Positions 23,275 through 31,183 of a stretch of 64,000 nucleotides of DNA are shown here, piece after piece (the stretch's first letter is position 1; each line of letters begins with the position of its first letter). Under the pieces are notes generated by a model. The model was not told where the DNA came from. It made no database searches and saw only the letters and a list, made by a program, of their open reading frames with translations. Origin of the DNA: an uncultured Clostridia bacterium (GTDB taxonomy: Bacteria > Bacillota > Clostridia > Oscillospirales > Acutalibacteraceae); NCBI GenBank assembly GCA_944384995.1, contig CALWVN010000001.1, positions 186,001 through 250,000 on the forward strand. The letters run 5' to 3'. The position numbers and the translations under genes are program-made.

Positions 23275-24414
23275 TCATATCCGAGTGTCAAGAATTTCCA
23301 CATATTGCTGCTTATATTCGGTAAAGGTTCCCACTTGCAGTGCGTCGCGAATTTCTGCCAACAGCGTATTATAAAACCAGAGGTTGTGCATGACACACAG
23401 ACGCATAGCAAGCATTTCACCTGCTTTGAACAAATGGCGGATATAGGCACGGGAATGACGTTGACAGGTTGGGCAGCCACAGCTTTCGTCGATCGGTAAC
23501 AGGTCTGCTTTATAACGTTCGTTGTTTATATTGATAATACCGCGTTTCGTGAAAAGGTGTCCGTGCCGTGCGTTGCGGCTGGGCATAACGCAATCAAACA
23601 GGTCGACACCGCGGCTGACAGCCTCTATAATATTGCCCGGTGTGCCTACGCCCATTAAATACCGCGGTTTATTCTGCGGCATATAAGGCGTCACAGCGGA
23701 TATAATGCGGTACATATCCGCCTTCGGTTCGCCGACCGCAAGCCCGCCGATCGCGTAGCCGTCTAAGTCAAGCTCGGCGATCTGCTGCATATGCTCGACA
23801 CGCAGATCGTCATACACAGAACCTTGATTGATCCCAAATAAGAGCTGGTGCGGATTGACCGTATCCGGCTGCGCATTAAGACGCTGCATTTCCGTTTTAC
23901 AGCGTTCCAGCCAGCGCACAGTGCGCGCACAGGAATTCTGGGCGTATTTGTATTCCGCAGGGTTTTGCATGCACTCATCAAACGCCATGGCGATCGTGGA
24001 ACCGAGATTGGACTGAATGCGCATGCTCTCCTCGGGCCCCATGAAGATTTTCCGCCCATCTACATGGGAGTTAAAATACACACCCTCCTCCCGAATTTGT
24101 CGAAGCTTTGCAAGGGAAAACACTTGAAACCCGCCGCTGTCTGTCAAAATGGGGCCGTCAAAACCTGTAAAACGGTGCAGACCGCCAAGGGATCTGATCA
24201 GTTCATCTCCGGGACGCACATGCAAATGGTACGTATTGCAAAGCTGTACCTGGCAGCCGATCTCCTTTAAGTCATACGCGGAAAGCCCGCCCTTTATAGC
24301 GCCGGCAGTGGCGACGTTCATGAAAGCGGGCGTTTGCACTTCGCCATGCACAGTGAAGAACCGGCCGAGCCGTGCTTCACCTTGGGTTTGTAATACTTGA
24401 AAAAGTTGCTCCAT
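23275..24414 (-). CDS. tgt: Queuine/preQ1 tRNA-ribosyltransferase
   Basis: The 379-residue protein is a standard bacterial Tgt. It has the catalytic aspartate region TDSGGFQVFSLAKL, GGLAVGEPK, PRYLMGVGTP, the nucleophile region DLFDCVMPSRNARHG and zinc ligands in CGCPTCQRHSRAYIRHL. It exchanges guanine 34 for preQ1 in tRNAs with GUN anticodons. GGAGA before the ATG at 24414 sets the start. It begins 13 nt after queA ends and the two form an operon for queuosine synthesis. Confidence 0.96.
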   Translation of the reverse strand: MEQLFQVLQTQGEARLGRFFTVHGEVQTPAFMNVATAGAIKGGLSAYDLKEIGCQVQLCNTYHLHVRPGDELIRSLGGLHRFTGFDGPILTDSGGFQVFSLAKLRQIREEGVYFNSHVDGRKIFMGPEESMRIQSNLGSTIAMAFDECMQNPAEYKYAQNSCARTVRWLERCKTEMQRLNAQPDTVNPHQLLFGINQGSVYDDLRVEHMQQIAELDLDGYAIGGLAVGEPKADMYRIISAVTPYMPQNKPRYLMGVGTPGNIIEAVSRGVDLFDCVMPSRNARHGHLFTKRGIININNERYKADLLPIDESCGCPTCQRHSRAYIRHLFKAGEMLAMRLCVMHNLWFYNTLLAEIRDALQVGTFTEYKQQYVEILDTRI

Positions 24415-24427
24415 ATATTCTCCTATA

Positions 24428-25456
24428 TCACAGCAGCAGCATTGCATCGCCGAAAGAGAAAAACCGATAGTTTTCTTTAACGGCGGTTTTGTATGCTTCT
24501 AAAATCTTTTCACGATCATAAAAAGCGGACACCAGCATAATCAGCGTGCTTTCCGGCAAATGAAAATTGGTAAGCAGAGCGTCAATACAGCGAAAGGTGT
24601 AGCCGGGATAAATAAAAATGCTTGTCCAGCCGTCCGCAGCTTGTATATCGCCGTAAAGCGTAGCTACGCTTTCCAATGTGCGGCAGGCAGTCGTGCCAAC
24701 CGCGACCACACGCCCGCCGTTTGCCTTAGTGTCATGAATCAGTTGAGCTGTTTCTTCGGAAATATGGTAATGCTCCGAATGCATTTCATGGTCTTCAATG
24801 TTTTCTGCTTTTACGGGACGGAAGGTTCCGATGCCGACATGCAGCGTGACATAGCCGATTTTTACGCCCTTATCTGCGATTTTTTTCAGAAGTTCCTTTG
24901 TAAAATGCAGCCCCGCTGTGGGCGCCGCCGCTGAACCGAGCTCCTTGGAATATACCGTCTGGTAGCGCTCACTATCTTCAAGCTTCTTTGTGATATAGTG
25001 CGGCAGCGGCATCTCGCCGATCTTTTCGAGCACGGGAAAAATGCTGTCGCCTTCATATTGGAACTTCGCAAGACGGTTGCCGTTCTCCAAAACCTCCATG
25101 ATTTCTGCTTTCAAAAGCCCGTCGCCGAACGAGAATCGTGCGCCTGCCTTTGCACGTCGGCCGGGTCCGGTGATGACTTCCCAAACGTCATTTTCCTTTT
25201 GGTTTAACAGCAGGAATTCCACATGCGCGCCGGTATCCTGCTTAACGCCGTACAACCGTGCGGGAAGCACACGGGTGTTGTTGAGGATCAAGCAGTCTCC
25301 GGGATTCAGATACTCTAAAATATCATAAAAATGCCGATGTTCTAAGTTCCCTGTGTCGCGGTGCACAACCATCAGACGTGAGCTGTCACGCGGCTCTGCG
25401 GGGGTCTGGGCAATGCGTTCTTTTGGTAAATCGTAATAAAAATCCTGCTTTTTCAT
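24428..25456 (-). CDS. queA: S-adenosylmethionine:tRNA ribosyltransferase-isomerase
   Basis: The 342-residue protein matches QueA throughout: the start [41 protein letters not shown] and the C-terminal NFHLPESTL. It transfers the ribosyl part of SAM to preQ1-modified tRNA to make epoxyqueuosine. CAGGAGA lies upstream of the ATG. It is the first gene of queA-tgt and is divergent from the lysine-riboswitch-controlled dap operon. preQ1 synthesis genes are not in this window. Confidence 0.96.
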   Translation of the reverse strand: MKKQDFYYDLPKERIAQTPAEPRDSSRLMVVHRDTGNLEHRHFYDILEYLNPGDCLILNNTRVLPARLYGVKQDTGAHVEFLLLNQKENDVWEVITGPGRRAKAGARFSFGDGLLKAEIMEVLENGNRLAKFQYEGDSIFPVLEKIGEMPLPHYITKKLEDSERYQTVYSKELGSAAAPTAGLHFTKELLKKIADKGVKIGYVTLHVGIGTFRPVKAENIEDHEMHSEHYHISEETAQLIHDTKANGGRVVAVGTTACRTLESVATLYGDIQAADGWTSIFIYPGYTFRCIDALLTNFHLPESTLIMLVSAFYDREKILEAYKTAVKENYRFFSFGDAMLLL

Positions 25457-25506
25457 GCTGTTTCTCCTGACAAACGGCGCGTTCTTTACAAATCTTCGGA
25501 AAATGA

Positions 25507-25535
25507 TTGACGAACGCGCATAAAAATGCTATGAT
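25507..25535 (+). promoter_or_regulatory. Sigma-A promoter of the lysine/dap operon
   Basis: TTGACG at 25507-25512, a 17-bp spacer and TATGAT at 25530-25535. Transcription would start just before the riboswitch aptamer. Confidence 0.82.
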
Positions 25536-25544
25536 GACAGTAAC

Positions 25545-25714
25545 TGCGATAGAGGTGCGAAATGCATCAGTAGCGTGTTTTAGGCAGCCGACTGCCGCAA
25601 GAGCGCGCGAAAGGGCATTTTGCCGAAGACCGTGCATGTCGGTTGTGCGGCGGTTTGGGGGCGCATTGCGAAAGCTGCGTCACTGTCATCAGAATTTGGT
25701 GGAGTGCTATCGCA
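25545..25714 (+). promoter_or_regulatory. Lysine riboswitch (L box) aptamer
   Basis: The P1 helix pairs TGCGATAG (25545-25552) with CTATCGCA (25707-25714). Between them are the L-box conserved blocks in order: AGAGGTGCG (25551-25559), CAGTAG (25568-25573), AAAGGGC, GCCGAAG (25622-25628), CTGTCA (25683-25688) and GGAGTGCTATC (25701-25711). The element lies between a promoter and a terminator ahead of asd-dapA-dapB, exactly as expected for lysine feedback: bound lysine stabilises P1 and favours the terminator. A GCAATCACA/TGTGATTGC helix (25712-25739) between aptamer and terminator may take part in switching. Confidence 0.95.
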
Positions 25715-25755
25715 ATCACAAAATGATTGCTGTGATTGCCATCCCCTTTTCTGAT

Positions 25756-25780
25756 GACCGGTTTTTGACCGGTCTTTTTT
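25756..25780 (+). terminator. Riboswitch-controlled terminator
   Basis: GACCGGT (25756-25762), loop TTTTG, ACCGGTC (25768-25774) and six Ts (25775-25780). It lies between the L-box aptamer and the asd start codon. Confidence 0.92.
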
Positions 25781-25820
25781 GTGCAGGAAATAGAATAACA
25801 CGTTTTGGAGGGAAACTCAA

Positions 25821-26903
25821 GTGAAAAAAACGTATAAAGTCGGTGTAATCGGAGCAACGGGTATGGTCGGGCAGAGGTTTTTGACGCTGCTTTGCAATCA
25901 CCCGTGGTTCCAAGTGGAGGTAGTCGCCGCTTCCCCGCGCTCTGCGGGCAAGCCGTATCATGAAGCGGTCGGTAAAAAATGGTGCATGGATGTGGAAATC
26001 CCCGAAAATGTCCGTGACATGATCGTGATGGATGCCACAGGCGATGTGGAAAAGATCGCTTCCATGGTGGATTTTGTGTTCTGCGCCGTGGATATGAAAA
26101 AAGACGAGATCAAGGCGCTTGAAGAACGTTATGCAAAGGCGGAATGCCCCGTTGTATCGAACAACAGCGCGCACCGCCATACGCCCGACGTGCCCATGGT
26201 CATCCCGGAGCTCAACGCCGAGCACATCGGGATCATCCCCGCGCAGAGAAAACGCCTTGGTACAAAGCGCGGCTTTGTTGCCGTTAAATCCAACTGCTCG
26301 CTGCAAAGCTATGTGCCCGCCCTCTATCCCCTGTCCTCGTTCGGCGTGCAGGATGTTTTGGTCTGCACCTATCAGGCGATCTCCGGTGCTGGCAAAACGT
26401 TTGAGACCTGGCCTGAAATGGTGGATAACGTTATCCCTTATATCGGCGGTGAAGAAGAAAAGAGCGAACAGGAGCCGCTCAAGATCTGGGGCAAGATCGA
26501 CGGTGATGTGATCAAACCGGCTGCTTCCCCGAATTTTACGGCACAGTGTCTGCGTGTGCCGGTCTCCAACGGGCATATGGGCGCGGTTTTTGTGCGCTTC
26601 CAGAACAAGCCGAGCAAAGAAGAGATCCTTTCGGTTTGGAAGAATTTCAAGGGCAGAGCGCAAGAGCTGGAGCTTCCCAGCGCCCCCAAGCAGTTCCTGC
26701 ACTATTTTGAAGAGGACAATATGCCGCAGACGAGGCTCAACCGTATGCTTGAAAACGGCATGGCGATCTCCATCGGCAGGCTGCGCGAGGATACGCAGTA
26801 TGATTACAAATTCGTCTGCCTTTCGCACAACACGCTGCGCGGCGCGGCGGGCGGCGCCGTACTGCTTGCGGAGCTGCTGTGCGCGGAAGGCTATATGGAT
26901 TAA
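25821..26903 (+). CDS. asd: Aspartate-semialdehyde dehydrogenase
   Basis: The 360-residue enzyme makes aspartate semialdehyde, the branch point to lysine/diaminopimelate and threonine/methionine. It has the dinucleotide loop GATGMVGQRF (11-20), the catalytic Cys159 in KSNCSLQ and the histidine in SNGHMGAV. Length and details match the archaeal/fungal-like Asd branch found in many anaerobes rather than the enterobacterial one. It starts with GTG, 7 nt after TTTGGAGGG. It is the first gene after the lysine riboswitch, and dapA follows 14 nt after its stop. Confidence 0.95.
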   Translation: MKKTYKVGVIGATGMVGQRFLTLLCNHPWFQVEVVAASPRSAGKPYHEAVGKKWCMDVEIPENVRDMIVMDATGDVEKIASMVDFVFCAVDMKKDEIKALEERYAKAECPVVSNNSAHRHTPDVPMVIPELNAEHIGIIPAQRKRLGTKRGFVAVKSNCSLQSYVPALYPLSSFGVQDVLVCTYQAISGAGKTFETWPEMVDNVIPYIGGEEEKSEQEPLKIWGKIDGDVIKPAASPNFTAQCLRVPVSNGHMGAVFVRFQNKPSKEEILSVWKNFKGRAQELELPSAPKQFLHYFEEDNMPQTRLNRMLENGMAISIGRLREDTQYDYKFVCLSHNTLRGAAGGAVLLAELLCAEGYMD

Positions 26904-26917
26904 CAGGAGGAAGCGAT

Positions 26918-27805
26918 ATGAAGCAACCGATCTTTACAGGCGCCGGTGTAGCCATTGTTACGCCGTTCACGGCGGACAATAAGGTGAATTACCCCGCCCT
27001 GAAGACCATTTTAGAATATCAGATCGAGCACGGCACGGATGCGATCGTCATCTGCGGTACGACCGGTGAAAGCGCAACGCTTTCGCACGAAGAGCATACA
27101 GAAGCGATTCGCTTTACAGTGGAGACCGTTGCACATCGCATCCCCGTTATCGCGGGGACGGGCAGCAATGATACCGCTTATGCCCTGCACCTTTCCAACG
27201 AAGCGGAAAAGATCGGCGTAGACGGTCTTCTGATGGTCACGCCGTATTACAACAAGGCGTCACAGGAAGGGCTGGTTCGCCATTATACCTACTTGGCAGA
27301 CCGTGTTTCCACCCCTATCATCATTTATAATGTGCCGAGCCGTACCGGCTGCAATGTGCAGCCCGAAACCTATGCCGAGCTTTCGAAGCACAAAATGATC
27401 TATGGTGCGAAGGAAGCATCAGGCAATATTTCCTCGATTGCCAAGACCGTTTCGCTTTGTGAACCCGATTTTTCGGTGTATTCCGGCAATGACGACCAGA
27501 TCACGGCGATCATGTCGCTCGGCGGCAAAGGTGTGATCTCGGTGCTCTCGAACGTCGCACCGCAGGTTGCGCACGACATTGCTGCCGCGGCGCTGAAAGG
27601 TGATTTTGAAACGAGCCGCAAGCTGCAGCTGGAATACTTAGAGCTTTGCAATGCGCTGTTTATGGATGTTAACCCCATTCCCGTGAAGCAAGCCATGCGC
27701 ATGATGGGCTTTGACGCAGGCCCGCTGCGTATGCCGCTTTGCGATATGTCGGAGGCCAATACCGAAAAGCTACGTGCGGTTATGCAGAAATATAAGCTGA
27801 TTTAA
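26918..27805 (+). CDS. dapA: 4-hydroxy-tetrahydrodipicolinate synthase
   Basis: The 295-residue aldolase-family protein has Lys165 (YGAKEASGN) for the Schiff base, Tyr137 (IIYNVPSRTG) and the GTTGE loop at 47-51. It condenses pyruvate with aspartate semialdehyde. The AGGAGG ribosome binding site sets the ATG at 26918; the frame is open further upstream inside asd but without support. Second gene of the lysine operon. Dipicolinate made from the product is also a spore core component. Confidence 0.97.
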   Translation: MKQPIFTGAGVAIVTPFTADNKVNYPALKTILEYQIEHGTDAIVICGTTGESATLSHEEHTEAIRFTVETVAHRIPVIAGTGSNDTAYALHLSNEAEKIGVDGLLMVTPYYNKASQEGLVRHYTYLADRVSTPIIIYNVPSRTGCNVQPETYAELSKHKMIYGAKEASGNISSIAKTVSLCEPDFSVYSGNDDQITAIMSLGGKGVISVLSNVAPQVAHDIAAAALKGDFETSRKLQLEYLELCNALFMDVNPIPVKQAMRMMGFDAGPLRMPLCDMSEANTEKLRAVMQKYKLI

Positions 27806-27838
27806 GTTTTTTCGAATGCAACGGGATGTGAAAAGAAA

Positions 27839-28594
27839 ATGACGAGAATAATACTGAGCGGCTGTTTCGGCCGTATGGGCGGTGTGATCACAGGCTGCGT
27901 GAAAGAACGCAGCGACTGTGAGATCGTCGCGGGTGTGGACATCGGCAGCGGCACAGCGGATTTTCCTGTATATAAAAGCTTTGCCGATGTGCAGGAATCG
28001 GCGGATGTGCTGATCGATTTTTCGCATCCGTCCGCACTTGATGGGATTCTCAGCTATGTGACCGAGAAAAAGATCCCGGCCGTTATGGCGACAACGGGCT
28101 ATACGCCCGCACAGGTCGAAAAGCTCAAAGCAACAGCTAATGTGATCCCGCTGTTTTTCTCTGCAAACATGTCGATCGGGGTCAATCTGATCGCAGAGCT
28201 TGCCGCAAAAGCCGCCCGCGTGCTGGAGGGCTCGTTTGATGTGGAGATCGTAGAAATGCACCACAATCAGAAGATCGACGCGCCCAGCGGTACGGCGCTG
28301 ATGCTGGCGGATACGATTTCAGATGCGATGCAGACGAAGCCGCATTATGAATTTGACCGCCATTCCAAGCGCGCCAAACGGGATAAAAACGAGATCGGCA
28401 TTCACGCTGTGCGCGGCGGCACGATCGTCGGCGAGCATCAGGTGATCTTTGCGGGGCTTGACGAGATCATCACGATTTCGCATTCAGCACGCTCCAAAGA
28501 GCTGTTTGCCGTCGGCGCGGTCAATGCCGCCCTGTTTTTGCAGGGAAAAACGCCCGGTATTTATTCCATGCGCGAACTGATTGCTGAAAAATAA
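27839..28594 (+). CDS. dapB: 4-hydroxy-tetrahydrodipicolinate reductase
   Basis: The 251-residue protein has the nucleotide-binding loop GCFGRMG (8-14), the ATTGYT segment, the active-site region VEMHHNQKIDAPSGTAL and the C-terminal SHSARSKELFAVGA. It reduces the DapA product with NAD(P)H in the diaminopimelate/lysine pathway. It follows dapA by 33 nt and precedes the ACT-domain gene by 14 nt. Confidence 0.97.
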   Translation: MTRIILSGCFGRMGGVITGCVKERSDCEIVAGVDIGSGTADFPVYKSFADVQESADVLIDFSHPSALDGILSYVTEKKIPAVMATTGYTPAQVEKLKATANVIPLFFSANMSIGVNLIAELAAKAARVLEGSFDVEIVEMHHNQKIDAPSGTALMLADTISDAMQTKPHYEFDRHSKRAKRDKNEIGIHAVRGGTIVGEHQVIFAGLDEIITISHSARSKELFAVGAVNAALFLQGKTPGIYSMRELIAEK

Positions 28595-28608
28595 ACGGAG
28601 GGCTTATT

Positions 28609-29070
28609 ATGAAAACTGTTCAAAGCATATCCGTCGTGGAAGACGTCACTCTGGTCTCTTTGCACGATTCCCCTGTCGATATCGGTGCACTCGCCGATAT
28701 CTTTGAAAAGCTTGCAGCAGCGGGCGTGGATGTGGACATGATCTCACAGACGCCGCCGCATCGCAACATCCCCGACATTTCCTTTACGGTTTCCGGTGAG
28801 GATATGGGGCGTGTTATGACGGTTTCTGCAGAACTTCGTGCGCAGCATCCTGATCTTAAGCTGTCTGTAAGCGGCGGGCACTGCAAGATCTCCGTTTTCG
28901 GCGAAGCCATGCGCGGCTGTCCCGGTATTGCAAGCCGTGTGTTCGCGGCAGTTGCCGAAACAAAGGCGGATATTATCATGATCACGACGTCCGAGGTGGA
29001 CATTTCTCTGCTGGTCGCGAAAGAAGACATGGAGAATACTGTGGCTGCAATCGAAAAGGCTTTTGCATAA
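28609..29070 (+). CDS. Stand-alone double-ACT protein, aspartokinase-regulatory-domain-like
   Basis: The 153-residue protein consists of two ACT-type repeats (about 5-75 and 82-150). The second, ISVFGEAMRGCPGIASRVFAAVAETKADIIMITTSEVDISLLV, closely resembles the regulatory C-terminus of aspartokinases, but no kinase domain is present or nearby. As the last gene of a lysine-riboswitch operon it may bind lysine or threonine and act on an enzyme in trans, for example an aspartokinase encoded elsewhere. That role is inferred. An ACGGAGGGC ribosome binding site precedes the ATG, so it is an intended gene, not a fragment. Confidence 0.85.
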   Translation: MKTVQSISVVEDVTLVSLHDSPVDIGALADIFEKLAAAGVDVDMISQTPPHRNIPDISFTVSGEDMGRVMTVSAELRAQHPDLKLSVSGGHCKISVFGEAMRGCPGIASRVFAAVAETKADIIMITTSEVDISLLVAKEDMENTVAAIEKAFA

Positions 29071-29092
29071 CAAAAGCTAGGTTAACTACAAA

Positions 29093-29130
29093 AACGGTGC
29101 GGATACGCTTAAGTATCCACACCGTTTTTT
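29093..29130. terminator. Bidirectional terminator after the lysine operon
   Basis: AACGGTGCGGATAC (29093-29106), loop GCTTAA, GTATCCACACCGTT (29113-29126), with one C/A mismatch in a 14-bp stem, flanked by A and T runs. It serves the dap operon and the convergent flavoprotein gene. Confidence 0.9.
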
Positions 29131-29138
29131 CGTTTGCC

Positions 29139-29627
29139 TTATCCGTTCGGGATCAGTTCCTTTGCCTGTTTGCCCGTCAAATGCTCGATCTGCATTTCAA
29201 TAATTCGTACATTGCGAAGGAAACGGTCGATTTCTGTCTCAGTTCCCTTTGGGTCAGCAGGCATGTATTTTTCACCGAGCAGACGAAGCGCCGGGATGAT
29301 TTCCGCTTCTGTTTCCAATATGCGCGCTTTCCCGAAAGCGATCACGCTTTTGTAATAAGACGTAAATTCCGACGGGTGTACATCGTCCTGTGCAATTACG
29401 CAAAATGAAACCTTTGACTCGTTTTGGATCGCATCCAGCTTATGTCCGGATACAGCACAGTGAAAGTACAGCCGGTCGTTTCCGTCAAAGACGAAGCTAA
29501 GCGGCACGGCATACGGATAACCGCTGTCTCCCAAAACAGCTAGCACGCCGGAGGAAGCATCAGACAATATTTTTCGGCTTTCCTCGTCACTTAACGCCTG
29601 CTTGCCGCGGCGCATCGGTCGAAACAC
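29139..29627 (-). CDS. Pyridoxamine 5'-phosphate oxidase-family flavoprotein, NimA-like
   Basis: A 162-residue split-beta-barrel protein with the NimA-type start MFRPMRRGKQALSDEE, then GVLAVLGDSGYPYAVPLSFVF and LYFHCAVSGHKLDAI. Members bind FMN or haem; some confer nitroimidazole tolerance in anaerobes, but most are uncharacterised, so no resistance claim is made. The start is GTG at 29627, 7 nt after GGAGG. It lies 13 nt downstream of tyrS and may be cotranscribed with it. Confidence 0.88.
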   Translation of the reverse strand: MFRPMRRGKQALSDEESRKILSDASSGVLAVLGDSGYPYAVPLSFVFDGNDRLYFHCAVSGHKLDAIQNESKVSFCVIAQDDVHPSEFTSYYKSVIAFGKARILETEAEIIPALRLLGEKYMPADPKGTETEIDRFLRNVRIIEMQIEHLTGKQAKELIPNG

Positions 29628-29640
29628 CGGAATTCCTCCT

Positions 29641-30867
29641 TTATGCGAGCGTTACACGATAAAAAACCTTTTTCCCTTTTTTAAGGATCAGATCACCGTC
29701 GGCAAACGCATCGGCGGAAATCATGTACAGCGGATCGCTGATTTTTTCCTCCTGCAGGGAAACGCCGCCTTGTTGGATGAGTCTCCTCCCCTCACCCTTG
29801 GATTTGATAAGCCCTGCGCGAAGCATTACGTCAAGCAGCTGGATCTTGCCATCTGTGAACGCGTCTTTCGGCAGCTCAACAAACGGCATATTCTCGCTGC
29901 TGCCCGAGCCCGCAAACAAAGCGCGTGCCGCCTCCTGTGCTTTCTGTGCTTTTTCTTCGCCGTGAACGAGTGCGGTAAGCTCATATGCCAGAATCTCTTT
30001 GGCTCGGTTGAGCTCACTTCCCTGCCACGATTCCATTTTTTCAATTTCTTCCAGCGGCAGGAACGTCAGCATCCGAATGCACTTAAGCACGTCTGCATCG
30101 TCCACATTTCGCCAATATTGATAAAACTCAAACGGCGAGGTCTTGTTTTCATCCAGCCAGACCGCCCCCGCTTGCGTCTTGCCCATCTTCTTGCCTTCGG
30201 AATTCAAAAGCAGCGTAATGGTCATGGCGTATGCGTCCTTACCGAGCTTTTTGCGGATGAGCTCGGTGCCTGCGAGCATGTTGCTCCACTGATCGTCGCC
30301 GCCGAACTGCATATTGCAGCCGTATTTTTGGAACAGCTCGTAAAAATCGTAGCTTTGCATGATCATGTAGTTGAACTCAAAAAAGCTCAAACCCTTTTCC
30401 ATACGCTGCTTATAGCACTCAGCACGCAACATATTATTGACGGAAAAGCATGCGCCGACCTCGCGTAAAAGATCAATATAATTGAGATCTAAAAGCCAGT
30501 CCGCATTGTTGACCATCAGCGCCTTGCCGTCGGAAAAGTCAATGAAGCGGCTCATCTGCTTTTTAAAGCAGTCACAATTGTGCTGGATGGTCTCAGGGGT
30601 CATCATCTGGCGCATGTCACTTCTGCCGGACGGGTCGCCGATCATCCCTGTGCCGCCGCCGATGAGCGCAATGGGCTTATTGCCGGCCATTTGCAGCCGT
30701 TTCATCAAGCAGAGCGCCATAAAATGCCCAACGTGCAAGCTGTCCGCAGTGGGGTCAAAACCGATATAGAAAGTCGCTTTACCGTTGTTGACAAGCTCCC
30801 GGATTTCCGGCTCGTCTGTGACCTGCGCGATCAGCCCGCGCGCTTGCAGTTCTTCGTAAACTCCCAT
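29641..30867 (-). CDS. tyrS: Tyrosyl-tRNA synthetase
   Basis: The 408-residue class I synthetase has the HIGH-type motif HVGHFMAL, the KMSKS-type loop KKMGKT, and a C-terminal S4 RNA-binding domain (KGEGRRLIQQGGV). It attaches tyrosine to its tRNA. GGAGG before the ATG at 30867 fixes the start; an in-frame TTG overlapping the ribosome binding site is rejected. Expression is controlled by a T-box leader with a tyrosine specifier codon. Confidence 0.97.
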   Translation of the reverse strand: MGVYEELQARGLIAQVTDEPEIRELVNNGKATFYIGFDPTADSLHVGHFMALCLMKRLQMAGNKPIALIGGGTGMIGDPSGRSDMRQMMTPETIQHNCDCFKKQMSRFIDFSDGKALMVNNADWLLDLNYIDLLREVGACFSVNNMLRAECYKQRMEKGLSFFEFNYMIMQSYDFYELFQKYGCNMQFGGDDQWSNMLAGTELIRKKLGKDAYAMTITLLLNSEGKKMGKTQAGAVWLDENKTSPFEFYQYWRNVDDADVLKCIRMLTFLPLEEIEKMESWQGSELNRAKEILAYELTALVHGEEKAQKAQEAARALFAGSGSSENMPFVELPKDAFTDGKIQLLDVMLRAGLIKSKGEGRRLIQQGGVSLQEEKISDPLYMISADAFADGDLILKKGKKVFYRVTLA

Positions 30868-30891
30868 TTTTTCTTCCTCCAAATATAAAAA

Positions 30892-31148
30892 ATAAAACGC
30901 CCTCTGCTAAAACAGAGGGCGTAAATCTACGCGGTACCACCTCATTCGCCGTTCCCTCGCGAAAACGACCTTGACGAGTGACCAACATCACTCTGCGACT
31001 AACGCTCGCACACGGCGGGGCTTACTGGCAAATGCGTTTTTCCCCGCGGCTCAGGGATGTATTTCAAACAGGGCTTCGCGCTTTCTCACACCGGCCGAAA
31101 GCTCTCTTTGCCGAAACGTCTGTTTTACTTCTTCCCGTCACAGCCGAT
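30892..31148 (-). promoter_or_regulatory. T-box leader specific for tRNA-Tyr
   Basis: Read on the minus strand this 5' leader holds a long stem I region with the specifier segment GAAATACATCCCTGAGC, in which the specifier codon is TAC (31061-31059), matching the tyrS gene. Farther down is the T-box sequence AGGTGGTACCGCG (30942-30930), whose TGGT can pair with the tRNA acceptor end, and then an intrinsic terminator: CGCCCTCTG (30906-30898) paired with CAGAGGGCG (30921-30913) followed by a T-rich run. Uncharged tRNA-Tyr would favour the antiterminator and tyrS transcription. Confidence 0.96.
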
Positions 31149-31154
31149 AGCAGG

Positions 31155-31183
31155 ATTATAGCGGCTTTTTTACGTTTTGTCAA
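31155..31183 (-). promoter_or_regulatory. Sigma-A promoter of tyrS, overlapping the recN stop codon
   Basis: A full consensus promoter: TTGACA (31183-31178), a 17-bp spacer and TATAAT (31160-31155). The TGA stop codon of recN (31182-31180) lies inside the -35 hexamer. Confidence 0.92.

Noticed and set aside
25716-26828. 370-residue open frame antisense to asd
   Set aside because: It covers the riboswitch terminator and the asd gene in antisense; His/Arg-rich shadow composition and no ribosome binding site.
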